This document shows positions 53,013 through 64,000 of a DNA stretch of 64,000 nt, in pieces. The stretch comes from Aquilaria yunnanensis (lineage: Eukaryota; Streptophyta; Magnoliopsida; Malvales; Thymelaeaceae). Numbering within the stretch: position 1 is the first letter of the stretch; each line of letters opens with the position of its first letter. The notes under the pieces are model-generated. The model worked only from the letters and a program-made list of their open reading frames with translations. It did not search any database and was not told the origin of the DNA. A program made the position numbers and the translations under genes. Location: assembly GCA_039654915.1 (NCBI GenBank), contig CM077599.1, forward strand, positions 78,708,001-78,772,000. Reading direction: 5' to 3'.

Positions 53013-56000
53013 ATGGCTTGCAGGAGCGTGTTGCGATCGGTGATGGCATCGGAGCCATGGAGACCTCTGCATCAGAGTGGGAGCTTCCGTTCATTTCCGT
53101 CCAGAAATTTTGGGGTCTATTCTTCCGGAAGAGCCAACTGCGGATACCCGGCAACTGCCGAAGCTCGGAATGTTCGCGCCATTAGACCCGCTCGATTCTA
53201 TTCTTCTCGCCACGGAGCCCCGGATGCCGACCATGATCAAGCCCCGCCTCATGAAGCTGTGCTCAAAGCTATTTCTGGTTCGTCTTCGTTCTCAATTTTC
53301 GAATATTTGTTCATTGGCTTTCTGTTGTGAAAGATGGTTGTATTGCGTATATTGAAATGAAACTGGTTTTGTAGCATTCTTCAGTTCGATTCTTTTGGGA
53401 CTTACTGGGGGGAGGGGGCCAGGGCGGGTTTGTCCTTAATATCATAGCACTTTAGACTTTAGAGGATGTCCATCGGTTCCTTTTTTTCTTTTTTTCTTTT
53501 TGTTGCTCTTTCCAACCGGAGAAACTTTTTGAATTCCTTGAACCTAGTTCCTGGTTGCATGTTAATTTGGATAATTATATGTATTTCGGAGGTAGATGAT
53601 GCCAATTGGTTGGGCTTTTACTTAAGTTAGCTTCCTGGAATAGCGTCTGAGTGAATGCTTTATGCAGGTGAAGACATAACATGGTAATGCATGGCAGTTG
53701 CCTAGTCAAGATGCCAATTTTAGAGCATTTTGTACCACTTCCATGTCTAGCGATTTTGGCTACAAATATTATTTTCAATTTCTGGGGACCATTGTTACTC
53801 TTGCTTCCTTTGTTGATCTTTTTATGTATCATTGTTGTTGTCGTATTCTGCTTGGGGCTGGGGAAGCAGTTGAACTGATTGTCATGCTTGCTAAATGTAG
53901 CAATCAGAAACTTTGTTAATTGCTATTTGCTTTTGTAGCATGACAGTAATGGTCACTCAGAATAATGACCATAGTGGCTTCAGTCGTGGTCTTTCTGAGG
54001 GAAATAAATATTTTTTTTACCTGGGGTTTTCCACAGCTGCCTGCCATTCTAACTATAGCTGCCTCTATATGCTCTATCCACTGTTGCTTATTATTCACTT
54101 GTGAAAGAAGCGACAAATTTATACATTGCAATGTCTGGTTGGTAATTGATCCAGAGGTATCAAAAACAGAAGGTAGAGTTGGGCAAACAACAAATGTTAT
54201 CATTGGAAGTACTGGCACAGATGATGCTATTGATGAGTGGTTTGCTTTGGACAAGAAGGTGCTCCCGCTTTTTAGTTCTGGCGTTCTTAGCACATCTGAT
54301 AAAATTGAATGTATAAGACGATTTTATGGCATGTTTAATTGTACATTAAGTTTTTTAGTAAATTCCTCTTGTCATATGGTACTAGAGGGTCATAGATTGG
54401 CCACTTAGAAAGTTGGCTCAATATTTTGAATCATGCTATCTTGTGACCTAGTAGGTCAACTCATACCCCACTGTCAGAGGGTTTATAGCAATTGGAACTG
54501 GAGGGGATGACTTTGTGCAGTCTATGGTTGTTGCTGTTGAATCTGTGATACGGCAGTCCATTCCTCAGGTACGTGCCTATCTGTTATGCTAGTGGAGTCT
54601 AGGTGATTTAACTTTTTCCCCCTCATAAATTCACATAATTGGCAATTTGACACAGAGAGTAAGTTACTGATGATTAGTATGCAATACTGCTGTGAACACG
54701 TTGCTATCTTGTGTTATTGTTCCCTTGGTCTCCCTTTCTTTTTCATTGTTTCTTAGGATTCCAAATAAGTTCCAACGATTTTCTTGACAGCTGATATAGA
54801 TGAGCTTGTCAATGAGAGTGGCGTGGTAGTAGAAATGAAATCTGTTTACAAACTGACAAGAGTTATATATAATAACGGTTAGTTTTCTGTTTCTAATGTA
54901 GCTGTAATGAGAAGATCCAGAACGCATGTTATTTTACAACATCAAATACCTTCAAGGTTGAAATTGAAACATCATAGTAATATAATCATTAACTCGTAAT
55001 TCACAAGGTTAAATGTTTGAATTATAAAAAAAAACCTGAATGACTTACGCCAAATTTCTGGGTGCTGGATTTTGCAAATTACTTAGAGACTGTAAATTAA
55101 AGAAAATTATGCTTAGAGCTTGTGCAGATGTTATTTTGTTATCTCAGAATATTCCCTTGTCAATTTGGCACCATACTGAAGTTTGATAAGTTCTATACAA
55201 GGGATGATGGAATTTTCTCATATATGCCAAGTTCAGTTTATCATGAGAGGAAGATCTGTATAGAATATAGAGGAGGATGGTTATCCTCTCCTCTTACATG
55301 CTGCTGGCTGCTGCCAGATTGGGGGACCAAATCTTCTTTTCACTGGCTTTAGAATTTCTCTTTATGTTAGCTGATGAGCACTTGTAGGATTCTGGAGTGA
55401 TTGATTGTTTTATTTTATCCATTTACACCTACTGCTCAGTGAACTCGTTTTATACCCATTAGGCCACTCTAGAAATTTGTGTTACATGTAGATAATCAGA
55501 CACATAGGCAAATTAGTCACTGCATTTAGGAATTTCATAGCAGTAGAAGTACAAGTGTGGCTACATATATTATAAAATTGTACCTTTTGTCCTTTTATTG
55601 GTTCAGCTGGATTTGAACAAGATAGACACGAGATGGTGGCTATCATTTGTGTGTGTATTTAAGTGAGGGAAGAAGTAGAAGTGAGAGAAAGAAAGAGCGA
55701 ATAGTTTTTAGTTGTGATGCCTGTAGAATTTTAAGAGTGGCTCCAAGACCTTAAGAAGATCTGACTGCATCAGATTTATGATGCCTAGGCTAACAATAGA
55801 TGGATGGTGTCCTCCTCCTTGGTCTCAATCATTAATTGGTTGAAAATGTCCAGTGACAGGAGCTCTAAGGCTAATTTGAGGAAGACTATTTTCTCCCGTA
55901 CCATCTTCTTCATTTGTGAAGAAAAGTTGAAGATTTGGCTACTCAGATCATGTACTCTGTGGAAATGAGACATGCTCCTTTTCCTTGCTTTGAAAAAAAC

Positions 56001-56893
56001 TTGGAAACCTAGATGGATGGTGCCAAGTTATGTCAATGAAGATGTCAGTAGAGACTTTGTTTCAGCATGATTTGGACCCTTGCACACGCAGCAAAGTTCA
56101 AAAAATCTTTGAAATTCCTTCTAACTCATCTTGCTAATGATGGTAGGCAAACAAGAGAAATGCAGTTTAATCGTTAATGCTTTGTTGTTTATGTTTAGAG
56201 TTTTGTTCACACTTGTCCTTTAGGAGGCTTGAAAGGTAGCAGAAATCCTGTAATCTCAACAAAAAAACATCTGCCTAAGGCCTTCCTAGTGTATATTTAG
56301 GATATATGATTATAGTATTAGAATAGAGTCTATTGGTGGACGCTAAATATTAGTCAACACTCTGTTGAAAAGGAAGGCAACTTCAGAAATGGTCATAAAT
56401 AAATAAAAAAAGCTGGAATCCTGCTGTCATAAGTGGCTTCACGACTGAGCAAGCAGCTTAGAAACTCACAGTTTGGAATGGATTAGAGTTGCATTAATCG
56501 CACGATTGAGCAACTATTGAGTTATTCCTGTATTTGATACAACAAAATAAGTCTGTTTCCCGTATCATTGTTTTTCTTTGAGATGCGTTAAATTTATGCC
56601 TTGAGATGCATTACTATTCAGATATGCATTGCTGCTGAGTTTTTCAAAGACTGAATTTAAGTGACTAATGCCCAAAATTGTGGCTGCATATAATAACTTG
56701 CATCATATTGAGACTCTTCCTCCTCCTCATTCTGCTTTTGACCATTTGGTTTCACCATGTCATAATTGTAGAAAAGAGAATGATATCTAATGTAAGTTTA
56801 TCATGGCAGGAGCGAGTGAGGCAGAAGTTATCATCAAGGGGCAAGTATGTATCTGTCAACATTGGACCTGTTCGTGTTGTTTCCAGTGAACAG

Positions 56894-56941
<48 letters not shown>

Positions 56942-57137
56942 ACTTATGCAACTATATATTTCAGAACACAGACAGAATTATTATTACCTGTATATAGACC
57001 TCCATCTTACGTAAATACTGCCAAAATACTGGGATAAAGGTAAATGCATCCTCAGGGAAATGTTTTTGTTTGCTTCCCAGGTTCAAGCTGTATACAATGC
57101 CATGAGGAGGGATGATCGGATGAAGTACTTTCTGTAA
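53013..57137 (+). CDS. DUF493-family organelle-targeted protein, five exons
   Basis: Exons: 53013-53277, 54155-54258, 54455-54568, 56810-56893, 57081-57137. All introns are GT-AG and phases join cleanly into 207 aa. The first ~65 residues (MACRSVLRSV, RSFPSRNFGVYSSGR, ARFYSSRH) are Arg/Ser-rich with few acids, like a mitochondrial or plastid transit peptide. Exon 2 gives EVSKTEGRVGQTTNVIIGST. Exons 3-5 form the DUF493 (YbeD-like ferredoxin-fold) domain: VNSYPTVRGFIAIGTGGDDF, VQSMVVAVESVI, SSRGKYVSVNIGPVRVVSSE, and QVQAVYNAMRRDDRMKYFL at the end. Plants encode such proteins with no firm biochemical role. It is the only intact host gene I can support here. The reading frame is complete with normal splice sites. 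Confidence 0.9.
56894..56939 (+). repeat. CT microsatellite in intron 4
   Basis: A (CT)n run with one TTT interruption begins right at the 5' splice site of intron 4 (CAG/GTCTCTCTC), so the donor sits inside the repeat edge. Length changes here could influence donor strength. Confidence 0.9.
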
Positions 57138-58680
57138 ATAGATTATTTTAGTTGTAGATTTTGCTGATTATGTGATGGAATGGGGCTCTGGTGTGTCTTT
57201 TCTTTGCCTTTTTATCTCTATTTGCAAGCCATTTAGCTGCTTCAGATTTTTCTTTTTCATTAACCCCAGAGCCCCATCATCCGGAAGGAACTCATTGTCC
57301 TAGAAATTTGTTTCTTGACTTCTGTGTTAAAGTCACTAAATTTCAACCCAAAGCATAATATTATCGTGTGGTATTTTTATCTATCACCAATTGGTTTTTT
57401 GTTGAATTTTAAACCTTGGTGTTGGAGCAAAAGTTAATGCCCGCATAAGTGGAAAATCTTAGCTGGTTAAATAACGGGTCACCATATTGAATTGATGCAT
57501 CTCAACAGGTTGTCAACTCATTTTCAGTTGAATGCTTTGACCTTTTACTCTGGCAAGCTTTAGTTAATATTGGATGATCATGGATTCTCAGATAAGGGGA
57601 ATTACTTGGGAATTCTGGAATTTGTGACTGAACAATAGGGAAACTAATCTGGTTTCCAGGAATCAGCAAGCAATAGGGGGAGCAGTCTCTAGCTAGGACA
57701 CTAAATTGCATGGTCATTCTGTTCTAAAACCCCCAGATTGAGCTCATTGTATTGGATTGCTTGCTGATTTGGTTATTGACTGGCCCAAGTGAATTGTTCT
57801 GATTGTTGTTTCTGTCAGTCTATTAGTTTCTGTATTCTTCTGCATTCATGCATCATGTTCTGCCTTGTTATTTCTGTTCTTTCTTATGCTTACTTGGACT
57901 ATGTAGCTTCTGATTGCTGATGTGTTGTTGTTCTGCTGATCATTGTTTGTTTGCTTTGTTGAAGTTGCATTACGAATTATATTGTCAGTAGTTTCCTGCT
58001 GTCTATTTTGCAGGTTCTAGCTAAAGATGCTAGGTTGCATGTTTAGTGATGTGCTTACTGAGTTTTCGATTTCTATAAAAATTCATTCCCTTGCTGTACT
58101 GTCTCGCAGGTTGAATTTGAAGCTACAATGCTTTACTTAATTACTGGTTTTATTACTGTTTTACTGATTGACCTGTAGTTGTGGCTGGATAGATAAATGA
58201 ATGGTGATCTGGACTCTTTTCTGGTTTTGTGTCTCTGGAAATCCTAGTCCTGGAGGCTCTTCAGCCTTAGGTCCTTCCTGTGTTAGCGTTGAAGTAAATT
58301 GTAGACTATAATTCAAGACTTCTGTCTGTGCACTCAAATGTGTAGTCCTCTTCCTCCCCTCTCCGTCTTTTCTTCCAATCTTAGCCCCCCCAACCCAACA
58401 TATATGTTTTCTTTTCAAACTTGAATAGAATATAGACACAAATCTCAGATCCCAAACTGACCGAATACCAAATCTTTAAAATGTCTGGCTCTTCTTCTCT
58501 TCTCCATCCGTCAATCTTTCTCTTTATAATTTTCTAATTCTCCTTCCCCGTAGTTGTTGCCACTACCGCCGGACTCCCAAAGGCTAGGTTTTATCGTCAC
58601 TAGAGTCCGAGGATTATGCACCTCTCAGTAAGGCTACCACCTCTCTCATTTGACCGTGTCATGACTCTTATCTGACTTGT
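57138..58680. other. Gene-flanking spacer
   Basis: 3' flank of the DUF493 gene and AT-rich spacer. No further exon is convincing. A short ATG frame at 58481 (MSGSSSLLHPS) is followed by a pyrimidine-rich stretch and could be a relic first exon. Confidence 0.4.
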
Positions 58681-58683
58681 GAT

Positions 58684-58902
58684 GTGTCCCATAGGTTTTG
58701 GGGCAGGGACGCAGAGGCGTGGCCGAGGATGGTGCTGCAGGGATCCATGGAGGACAAAATGGCCGGTTCGATAGCTGCGGAACAGTACAGGTCAGGGTTG
58801 ATGTTGTTGGAATCAACAACAAGGTACAACTATGAAGATGCTTTCGTTGAGCAAATCTTCGGCAAGCCGATCTCGCTCTCATCGCCGACAGAAGATTTGA
58901 GG
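58684..58902 (+). pseudogene. Exon-like open frame with a possible armadillo-protein N-terminal motif
   Basis: It is preceded by an acceptor-like CCCATAG and ends at a donor-like GTATGA. The frame includes SMEDKMAGSIAAEQYRSGLM and AFVEQIFGKPISLSS. The latter resembles the VKQILAKPIQLA start of plant armadillo proteins, and the next segment is clearly from such a protein, so it may be the remnant of its first exon. The upstream part is unrecognised. Confidence 0.35.
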
Positions 58903-58935
58903 GTATGAGTACTTGGGTTTGCCTTTGATCACCTG

Positions 58936-59159
58936 AACAAGCCAATTCTGTGTCTAATTTGGGAGCAGGTTGCAGTTTTGTACACTAGATCGGTGGAGGA
59001 TCAGGCTGAAGCAGTGGCGTTGCTTATTTCCTTGGCGAGGAACAACGATCGCTACAGGAAGTCGATCATCGAAGAGGGAAGAGTAGGGCCGCTGCTAAAG
59101 TGGTGAAGGAAGGGGAAATGGAGGGCCAAGAGAACGCGGCGAGGCAATTGGATTACTAG
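58936..59159 (+). pseudogene. Armadillo-repeat protein fragment with 1-bp deletion
   Basis: NKPILCLIWEQVAVLYTRS then AEAVALLISLARNNDRYRKS and IIEEGRVGPLLK match the start of the ARM-repeat region of plant armadillo proteins. The frame then ends (TGG TGA), while the +1 frame continues VVKEGEMEGQENAARQL. A single missing base at ~59101 explains this (family GPLLKLVKEGxMEGQENAAR). The fragment stops ~60 bp later; the rest of the ~10-repeat protein is absent. Confidence 0.75.
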
Positions 59160-59461
59160 GTCACAACTGGTGTTGGTTGATGGAAAAAGTTAGGGTGTAA
59201 AAGTATTAGGTATATAATTATTGATTGAAAAAGTTTGTGTTCAAAATTGTTATTTTAAATTTATTTTTACTTTAATAAATGTCATGTTAAAATTTTTTAT
59301 CTGATTTAATAGTAAAATTGACCGAAAGTATCTTAAGGTCAAATAACTATGTTTTATTTAATGATAAAATTGATTAAAAGTACCTTTGGGTCAAGTACCT
59401 ATTTAGTGCATGAAAACAAACTAGATAACTCCTGTAGATTTTATACCAAAATATAACTTTA
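59160..59461. other. No gene recognised
   Basis: AT-rich spacer with two related ~65-bp blocks (TGATTTAATAGTAAAATTGA and TTATTTAATGATAAAATTGA, each followed by AAAGTAYCTT). Confidence 0.4.
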
Positions 59462-59866
59462 ATTTTCTCATACATGAGACCATGATATATCTTAGTAGGA
59501 AGAAAAGGGTCAGAACTCAACATGGGGTGAAGGAATGTGCTAGTAATTACAACTTAAGTGTTTATCATTGCTTCACTTGTATTAAATTGAGGTGACATTA
59601 TAATGGTAGAAACTTCCTTAGAGATTATGGAGTATTGTAAACACCAAGATAACTTTGAATTTCTTCCATGTGGGACCAGGGTGTATGTCACACTACTAAG
59701 GAGGGGGAAAGTGCACAACATGGCATGGAATCGAATATATGCTAGTAATCAAAATATCAATGCTTATTATTGCTTCACTCGATAGGGGTGCGGACATATT
59801 GATTATAGTTTCCTTAGAGATGACTTTAATTTTCTCTCATGCTGGACCAAAGTGTATGTCACACTA

Positions 59867-60698
59867 AAGGCGGATCCATGTATAAATTATTGGGTCTATG
59901 AATCCACCTTTACATGAAAAATATTGGTAAAAGATATATAGTTAAGTAATTGGACTCCTTTAAATTTTTTAATGGACCCCTATAATTTTTATAATATCTA
60001 TAAGAAAAAAATAATATGTCCCTATTACTTTAAGAAATATACTCTCCCCGTTCCATATTTTTTGCACTATTTACTTTTCAATAATTAATCTATAATTTTT
60101 TATTTTCAACATTTCAGTATATAAATCAAGAATTTTTATATAAAAATGATAAATCAAGATATATAGTTTCTAAATATATTTTTTAAAATTTTTTTTCTAA
60201 CAAATACTAATATGAATAAATTCAAGTCAAACTATATGAAAAAATCAAATAGTGCAAAGAATACAGGATAGAGGTAGTAGAAAATAACTCAATCTCTTCT
60301 TTCTGCTGATAATTAGAATAATAGAAACTTTCAAACTTTTTCCTATTTAGGCCTGAAACTTGTTTTGCAACTCTTTTTCTCTAATTCAAAGAAAAAATTG
60401 TGAAACTAATTCAACACAAGATAAAGCTAATAAATTAAGTAATGGCTTTTTTTCTCTAACATTATATACAACATAGATATTTCACTCATCTTCTTTATAC
60501 TTTATACATTTTTTTAGCCATCGACCAATAATAGGAAAAAAAAATAAATTAGAACATTTTTCAAATTTTTTTTCAAATTTTTTTTATCATTACATTGTAG
60601 TATATGCAAACTTATAAGTTTTATCATTTAATGTTAAGGTTTAATAATTATATATATATTTAGACCCCATTTGTAAAAATCTTAGATCCGCTACTTTA
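59867..60698. mobile_element. Non-autonomous hAT-like element, 832 bp
   Basis: TCACACTA flanks both ends (59859-59866 and 60699-60706), a perfect 8-bp duplication of a block that is intact in other repeat units. The ends are imperfect inverted repeats: GGCGGATCCATGTATAAATT, GGGTCT at left, and AGCGGATCTAAGATTTTTAC, GGGGTCT at right (reverse complement). No transposase is present. It carries a nested MITE at 60042-60278. Confidence 0.8.
60042..60278. mobile_element. Stowaway-like MITE nested in the hAT element
   Basis: TA target duplications at 60040-60041 and 60279-60280. Terminal repeats CTCTCCCCGTTCCATATTTT and, from the right end, CTACCTCTATCCTGTATTCT, both continuing TTTGCACTATTT. Confidence 0.78.
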
Positions 60699-61060
60699 TC
60701 ACACTACTGATAAGTAAAAAAACAAGGCATAACATGAAATGCGTTGTAATCAGAATTTCAAAGCTCATCACTGCTTCACTAGATATGGAGCCGAGATGCA
60801 ACCATAATTGTCACAATTTGTCCTTGAAGATTATGGAGTATTATAAACACCAAGATAACTTTGAATTTCTCCCATGTAGGACCAAGGCACATGTCGCACT
60901 TCTAAAAAGGGGGAAAAAACAATGCACAACTCGACAGAATCAAGAACATATTAGCAATTACAATTTCAATTCTCATTTTTGCTTTGCTAAATATAAAATG
61001 AAGGTGCAACCATAAGGGTCACAATTTTCTTAATGATTATGGAGTGTCAAAAACACCAAG

Positions 61061-63139
61061 TGTGATGACCATGCCCATGGGAGACCCGGATTACTAAGGT
61101 AACAAGATTACTTTAGTAATTATTATACTTAGAATACTATTTGGAAGCTAGAGTCTCTATTTAGTAAAGTGTAGTAGCTAAAAGAATAAGTAAAATTGAT
61201 CATTTAAGTAAGCTAATCTAAAAGGGACATTTTGGTCATTTCACATAGTGACCCATTTTTATTATACAGTTGGATAAAACATAAAAAAATATTGAATTTG
61301 AGATATTATATTTTTTTCATGATTTTTGCTCTATCATCATGAATTTGTGATTGACTAGATTGTTCATAGGTGATTTAAAATTTAAATGTGATCCTTAAAG
61401 ATTTGAGGATTAAATTGCACGTTATTGAAGCTTGGGATTGGACATGTAATTAAAGCTGATTCATGAGCGGCTAAACGCTGTTTATGGTTGTAATGTTTTC
61501 AGCGTGTTCCATACTGGTGCCACAGTTTCTGGAATAGACAATTAAGTCACTAGCTGCGTGTCAAAAATGAGCAAGGCGGTGGTGTTGACATGCCACTTCC
61601 CTTTCTCCCAGCTCCAGCCCAATCCCTCATTCCTAACCAGAAACCCTTCTTTCTCAGCTAAGAAACTGCCATGAATGAAACTCTCAAGCTTATCCTAGCT
61701 AAATTTAACCACAAAATCAAAGGAGAAATGAAAGAGAAAACAACATGATGCATGAGGAAGGGAGGCACGAAGTAATTAGCTTGGTAAATGTTTTAATTCT
61801 ATTTTCCATAATTTCTGGTTCGGTTCCAACTAGGAGGGGACGGGCTAATATTAGTCTTGTTCTTGATTAATTGTTAAAGAAAATATAGGTGGGACAAGCA
61901 AGGAAAGCATGGAACAAGCTTGGTTTATAAAGGAACCTAAGCTACGGTTTAGGGGAGAGGTAAGACATGGTTCATTTTTTGTTTCTAAGTTATGATTGGA
62001 CGGAAAGAGTTGGAAAATAATTGGGTACATGGTTTCCATGACTTATATCCTAAGGTATAGTGGAAACCAATATATGGAAACACATTTGGCGTGTAAGAAA
62101 CAAGTAAAAAAGTTGTCAAATTTTTTTATTGGTTTCTTGATTAATTTCCTAGTTTATTGTGGCTAGAATTATGGTCAATGTCACCAGATTTAATGATCTT
62201 TAGTTACTTGTAAAACAAATAATAGAAACCAAGTTTTTAGTGATTTTAACAAAACTTGGGTTATAAATAACTTAAGGGCCTAATATGTAAAGTCCAAGAA
62301 AAGGGCTAGGTTTTGATCACTTAAACCACGTGAGAAATTGTTTAATCTTGGCCCAGGAATGATTTATTATATTGTTAAATGATCAATTATAGGTAATTAC
62401 AAGCTACTATAGGAAGACTGGAGAAGAGACTTAAAACCAAGATAGTCGAACATTGGCTAGAACATGGAATACTTGCATTTAATACTGCTAAGATAAGGGT
62501 TCAATTCAGTATCACTTGCTTATTTATGCTATTGTTAGCTAGGAAATTAGTACATGGGTACAAATGGCAACATTGTCCATGAAATAAGCATAAGAAGAGT
62601 AAATATAGGTAAGATAGCTCAAGGTTGGAATTAGTGTAAAATACATCTAGACCGTGGAGCAATTGTGTAGATAAAGGGTGATATGGCCTGAAGACCTTGG
62701 AAGACCTAAGGGATCCTCAGAAGAGTTTATGGCATGGGAAACCTGGGTGAAGAAACTGGCATGTACTAGTCCACATGGCATGGGACATGTACAAAGGACA
62801 GTTGCTTAAATGTGGTTAATGGATATATGTTTTATACTTTGGTACTATTTTAATATTTGTTTTTAAGTGCTAACTAGCCATGTCTTCTTTTGTATGTTTT
62901 GTGTTTAAAATTGAATGCTGAAGCTACTCATGCATGATTATTGTTAAAACTAAGCTAGAAAGCTTAAGAGCATGTGCATCTTTTATTGAACCGCTGAGCA
63001 ACAAAATGGTAATGCAAGTAATAAACTAAGCTTTCGCATTGTAATGGCTTAACAAGGAGCCATAAGATCCCGGGAGGCATCACTCCAAACATAAGTGAGG
63101 TGGGTTTTATAATACCCGGGTAGGGTTGTGGACACATCA
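61061..63139 (+). mobile_element. Solo LTR, 2079 bp
   Basis: It starts TGTGATGACCATGCCCATGG, GAGACCCGG and ends GGACACATCA. CCAAG before and TCAAG after differ by one base, and the block CACCAAGATAACT of the host repeat is split exactly here. TG...CA ends, a 5-bp duplication and no coding content indicate an LTR left by unequal recombination of a Ty3/gypsy-type element. Confidence 0.75.
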
Positions 63140-63663
63140 TCAAGATAACTTTAAATTACTCCCATGTGGGACAAAGCATATGCCACACTACTAAAGACAA
63201 GAAAAAAAGGCATAACCCACATGGAATCGAGGATATACTAGTATCACAATTTCAATGCTCATTATTGCTTTGCTCTATATGAAATTAAGGAGCAACTGTA
63301 TTGGTTTTAGTTTCCATGGAGATAATGGAAACCCAAAGTATATGTCACACTACTGAAAAGAAAAAAAAAAGCCCAACTCAACATAGGATTAAAAATATGC
63401 TAGTAATCACTATTTCAATGCCCATTACTGCTTCACTTAATATAAAATTGAGGTACAGCCATAGTGGTCACAATTTTCCTAGGGATTATATAGTGTTAAA
63501 AACATCAAGATAACTTTGAATTTCTCCCACGTGGAACCAAGGCATATGCCACACTACTAAAAAGAAAAAAATAAGGCAAAACTCAATATAGAATTGAAGA
63601 GATGCTAATAATCATAATATAAAAGCTTATTATTGCTTCGCTCAATATGAAATCGTGGTAGGG

Positions 63664-64000
63664 CTGTAGATTTCGGGTTTAGGGTCAAGGCTGGGTTCGG
63701 GTCAGAACCCAAAAATTTTCAGGAACTTCTCTATCTAAAAAATATAACCCAACCCAATCCAATTGATTGGCTTAACACAAATTGACCCTAATAAAAAAAT
63801 ATAAGGTTAGGGTCGGGTTTACCTGACATAAACCCAACACCCCACCATCAGCGAGGGACGACGACGAATAATGAACTAAAGAACAATGGCAAACGGTAAA
63901 CCAAAGGCTGACAAGGAACCCTTTGGCAGAGCTACAGGTGAGGGGTGTTGAGAAAGAAATCAACCGCTAGGCAACAGTGACTATCTTGTGTGGTTTTTAG
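63664..64000. other. Possible left end of another hAT-like element
   Basis: TAGGGCTGTAGATTTCGGGT with repeated GGGTTCGGGTC/AACCCAACCC motifs resembles hAT-type subterminal sequence seen at 50701. The far end is not visible within the window, so the call is tentative. Confidence 0.3.

Larger units (their letters stand above)
59462..63660 (+). repeat. Diverged ~180-205 bp tandem repeats, split by insertions
   Basis: Units occur at about 59462-59866, 60699-61060 and 63140-63660. Shared blocks: CCAAGATAACTTTGAATTTC, CCCATGTGGGACCAAGG, ATGTCACACTACTAA, a G/A-rich run, TTTCAATGCTCATTATTGCT, and GGTCACAATTTCCTTAGAGA. The short frames inside (60, 93 and 70 aa) follow the repeat and are not genes. 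Confidence 0.7.

Noticed and set aside
59603..61015. 60-aa and 93-aa frames with similar sequence
   Set aside because: They are translations of the ~180-205 bp repeat units and lack conserved frame in other units.

Overview
This 64 kb window is nuclear DNA of a flowering plant, most likely a eudicot. It is AT-rich, full of nested LTR retrotransposons and DNA transposons, and has one clear intact intron-containing host gene. No species can be named from sequence alone.

Positions 1-35793 are a cluster of copies of one very young Ty3/gypsy element of the Tat/Ogre type. Its features are ~2.75 kb LTRs, a PBS starting TGGCGACTCC, gag with two Cys-His knuckles, and pol with a second archaeal-like RNase H between RT-RNase H and integrase. 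Copy A (1-17438) has LTR, PBS, gag and 3' LTR but no pol. Copy B (19115-35686) has a 5'-truncated pol but no gag, and is bounded by two LTRs in opposite orientation.

The exceptional part is the cargo. Downstream of gag/pol, both copies carry the same four-gene block on the + strand: three diverged paralogues of a ~182-aa cysteine-rich protein resembling the nucleic-acid-binding proteins (NABP/CRP) of carlaviruses and related plant RNA viruses, then a LOG-type cytokinin-activating phosphoribohydrolase. NABP2, NABP3 and LOG each have their own TATAAAT box 34-127 nt before the ATG. Next comes a 1.6 kb array of about 30 short hairpin-forming repeats, then the polypurine tract and 3' LTR. I infer a retroelement that carries a virus-derived nucleic-acid-binding module plus a hormone-activating enzyme. 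I know of no described element with this combination.

The A/B cluster is rearranged at microhomology joints: a 1.62 kb copy of the LOG tail and hairpin array is fused to a truncated LTR, an NABP3 fragment is fused in frame to RT, and a PBS is joined to antisense RT sequence. These suggest template switching during reverse transcription, although assembly error must be excluded.

Positions 35794-37405 are the 3' end of a decayed Ty1/copia element with its LTR. At 37924-38083 lies a frameshifted ARIADNE-type E3 ligase N-terminus. Positions 39291-50206 are an old minus-strand LTR element with TTGGG target duplications, ~1.06 kb LTRs, a minus-strand RPA-like (Helitron-type) pseudogene and a plus-strand plant-mobile-domain pseudogene.

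Positions 50701-52013 are a non-autonomous hAT element with a perfect 8-bp target duplication. The host gene at 53013-57137 has five exons and encodes a 207-aa organelle-targeted DUF493 protein. At 58840-59159 there is an armadillo-repeat pseudogene fragment. Positions 59460-63660 are a diverged ~180-205 bp repeat array interrupted by a hAT element (with a nested Stowaway-like MITE) and by a solo LTR.
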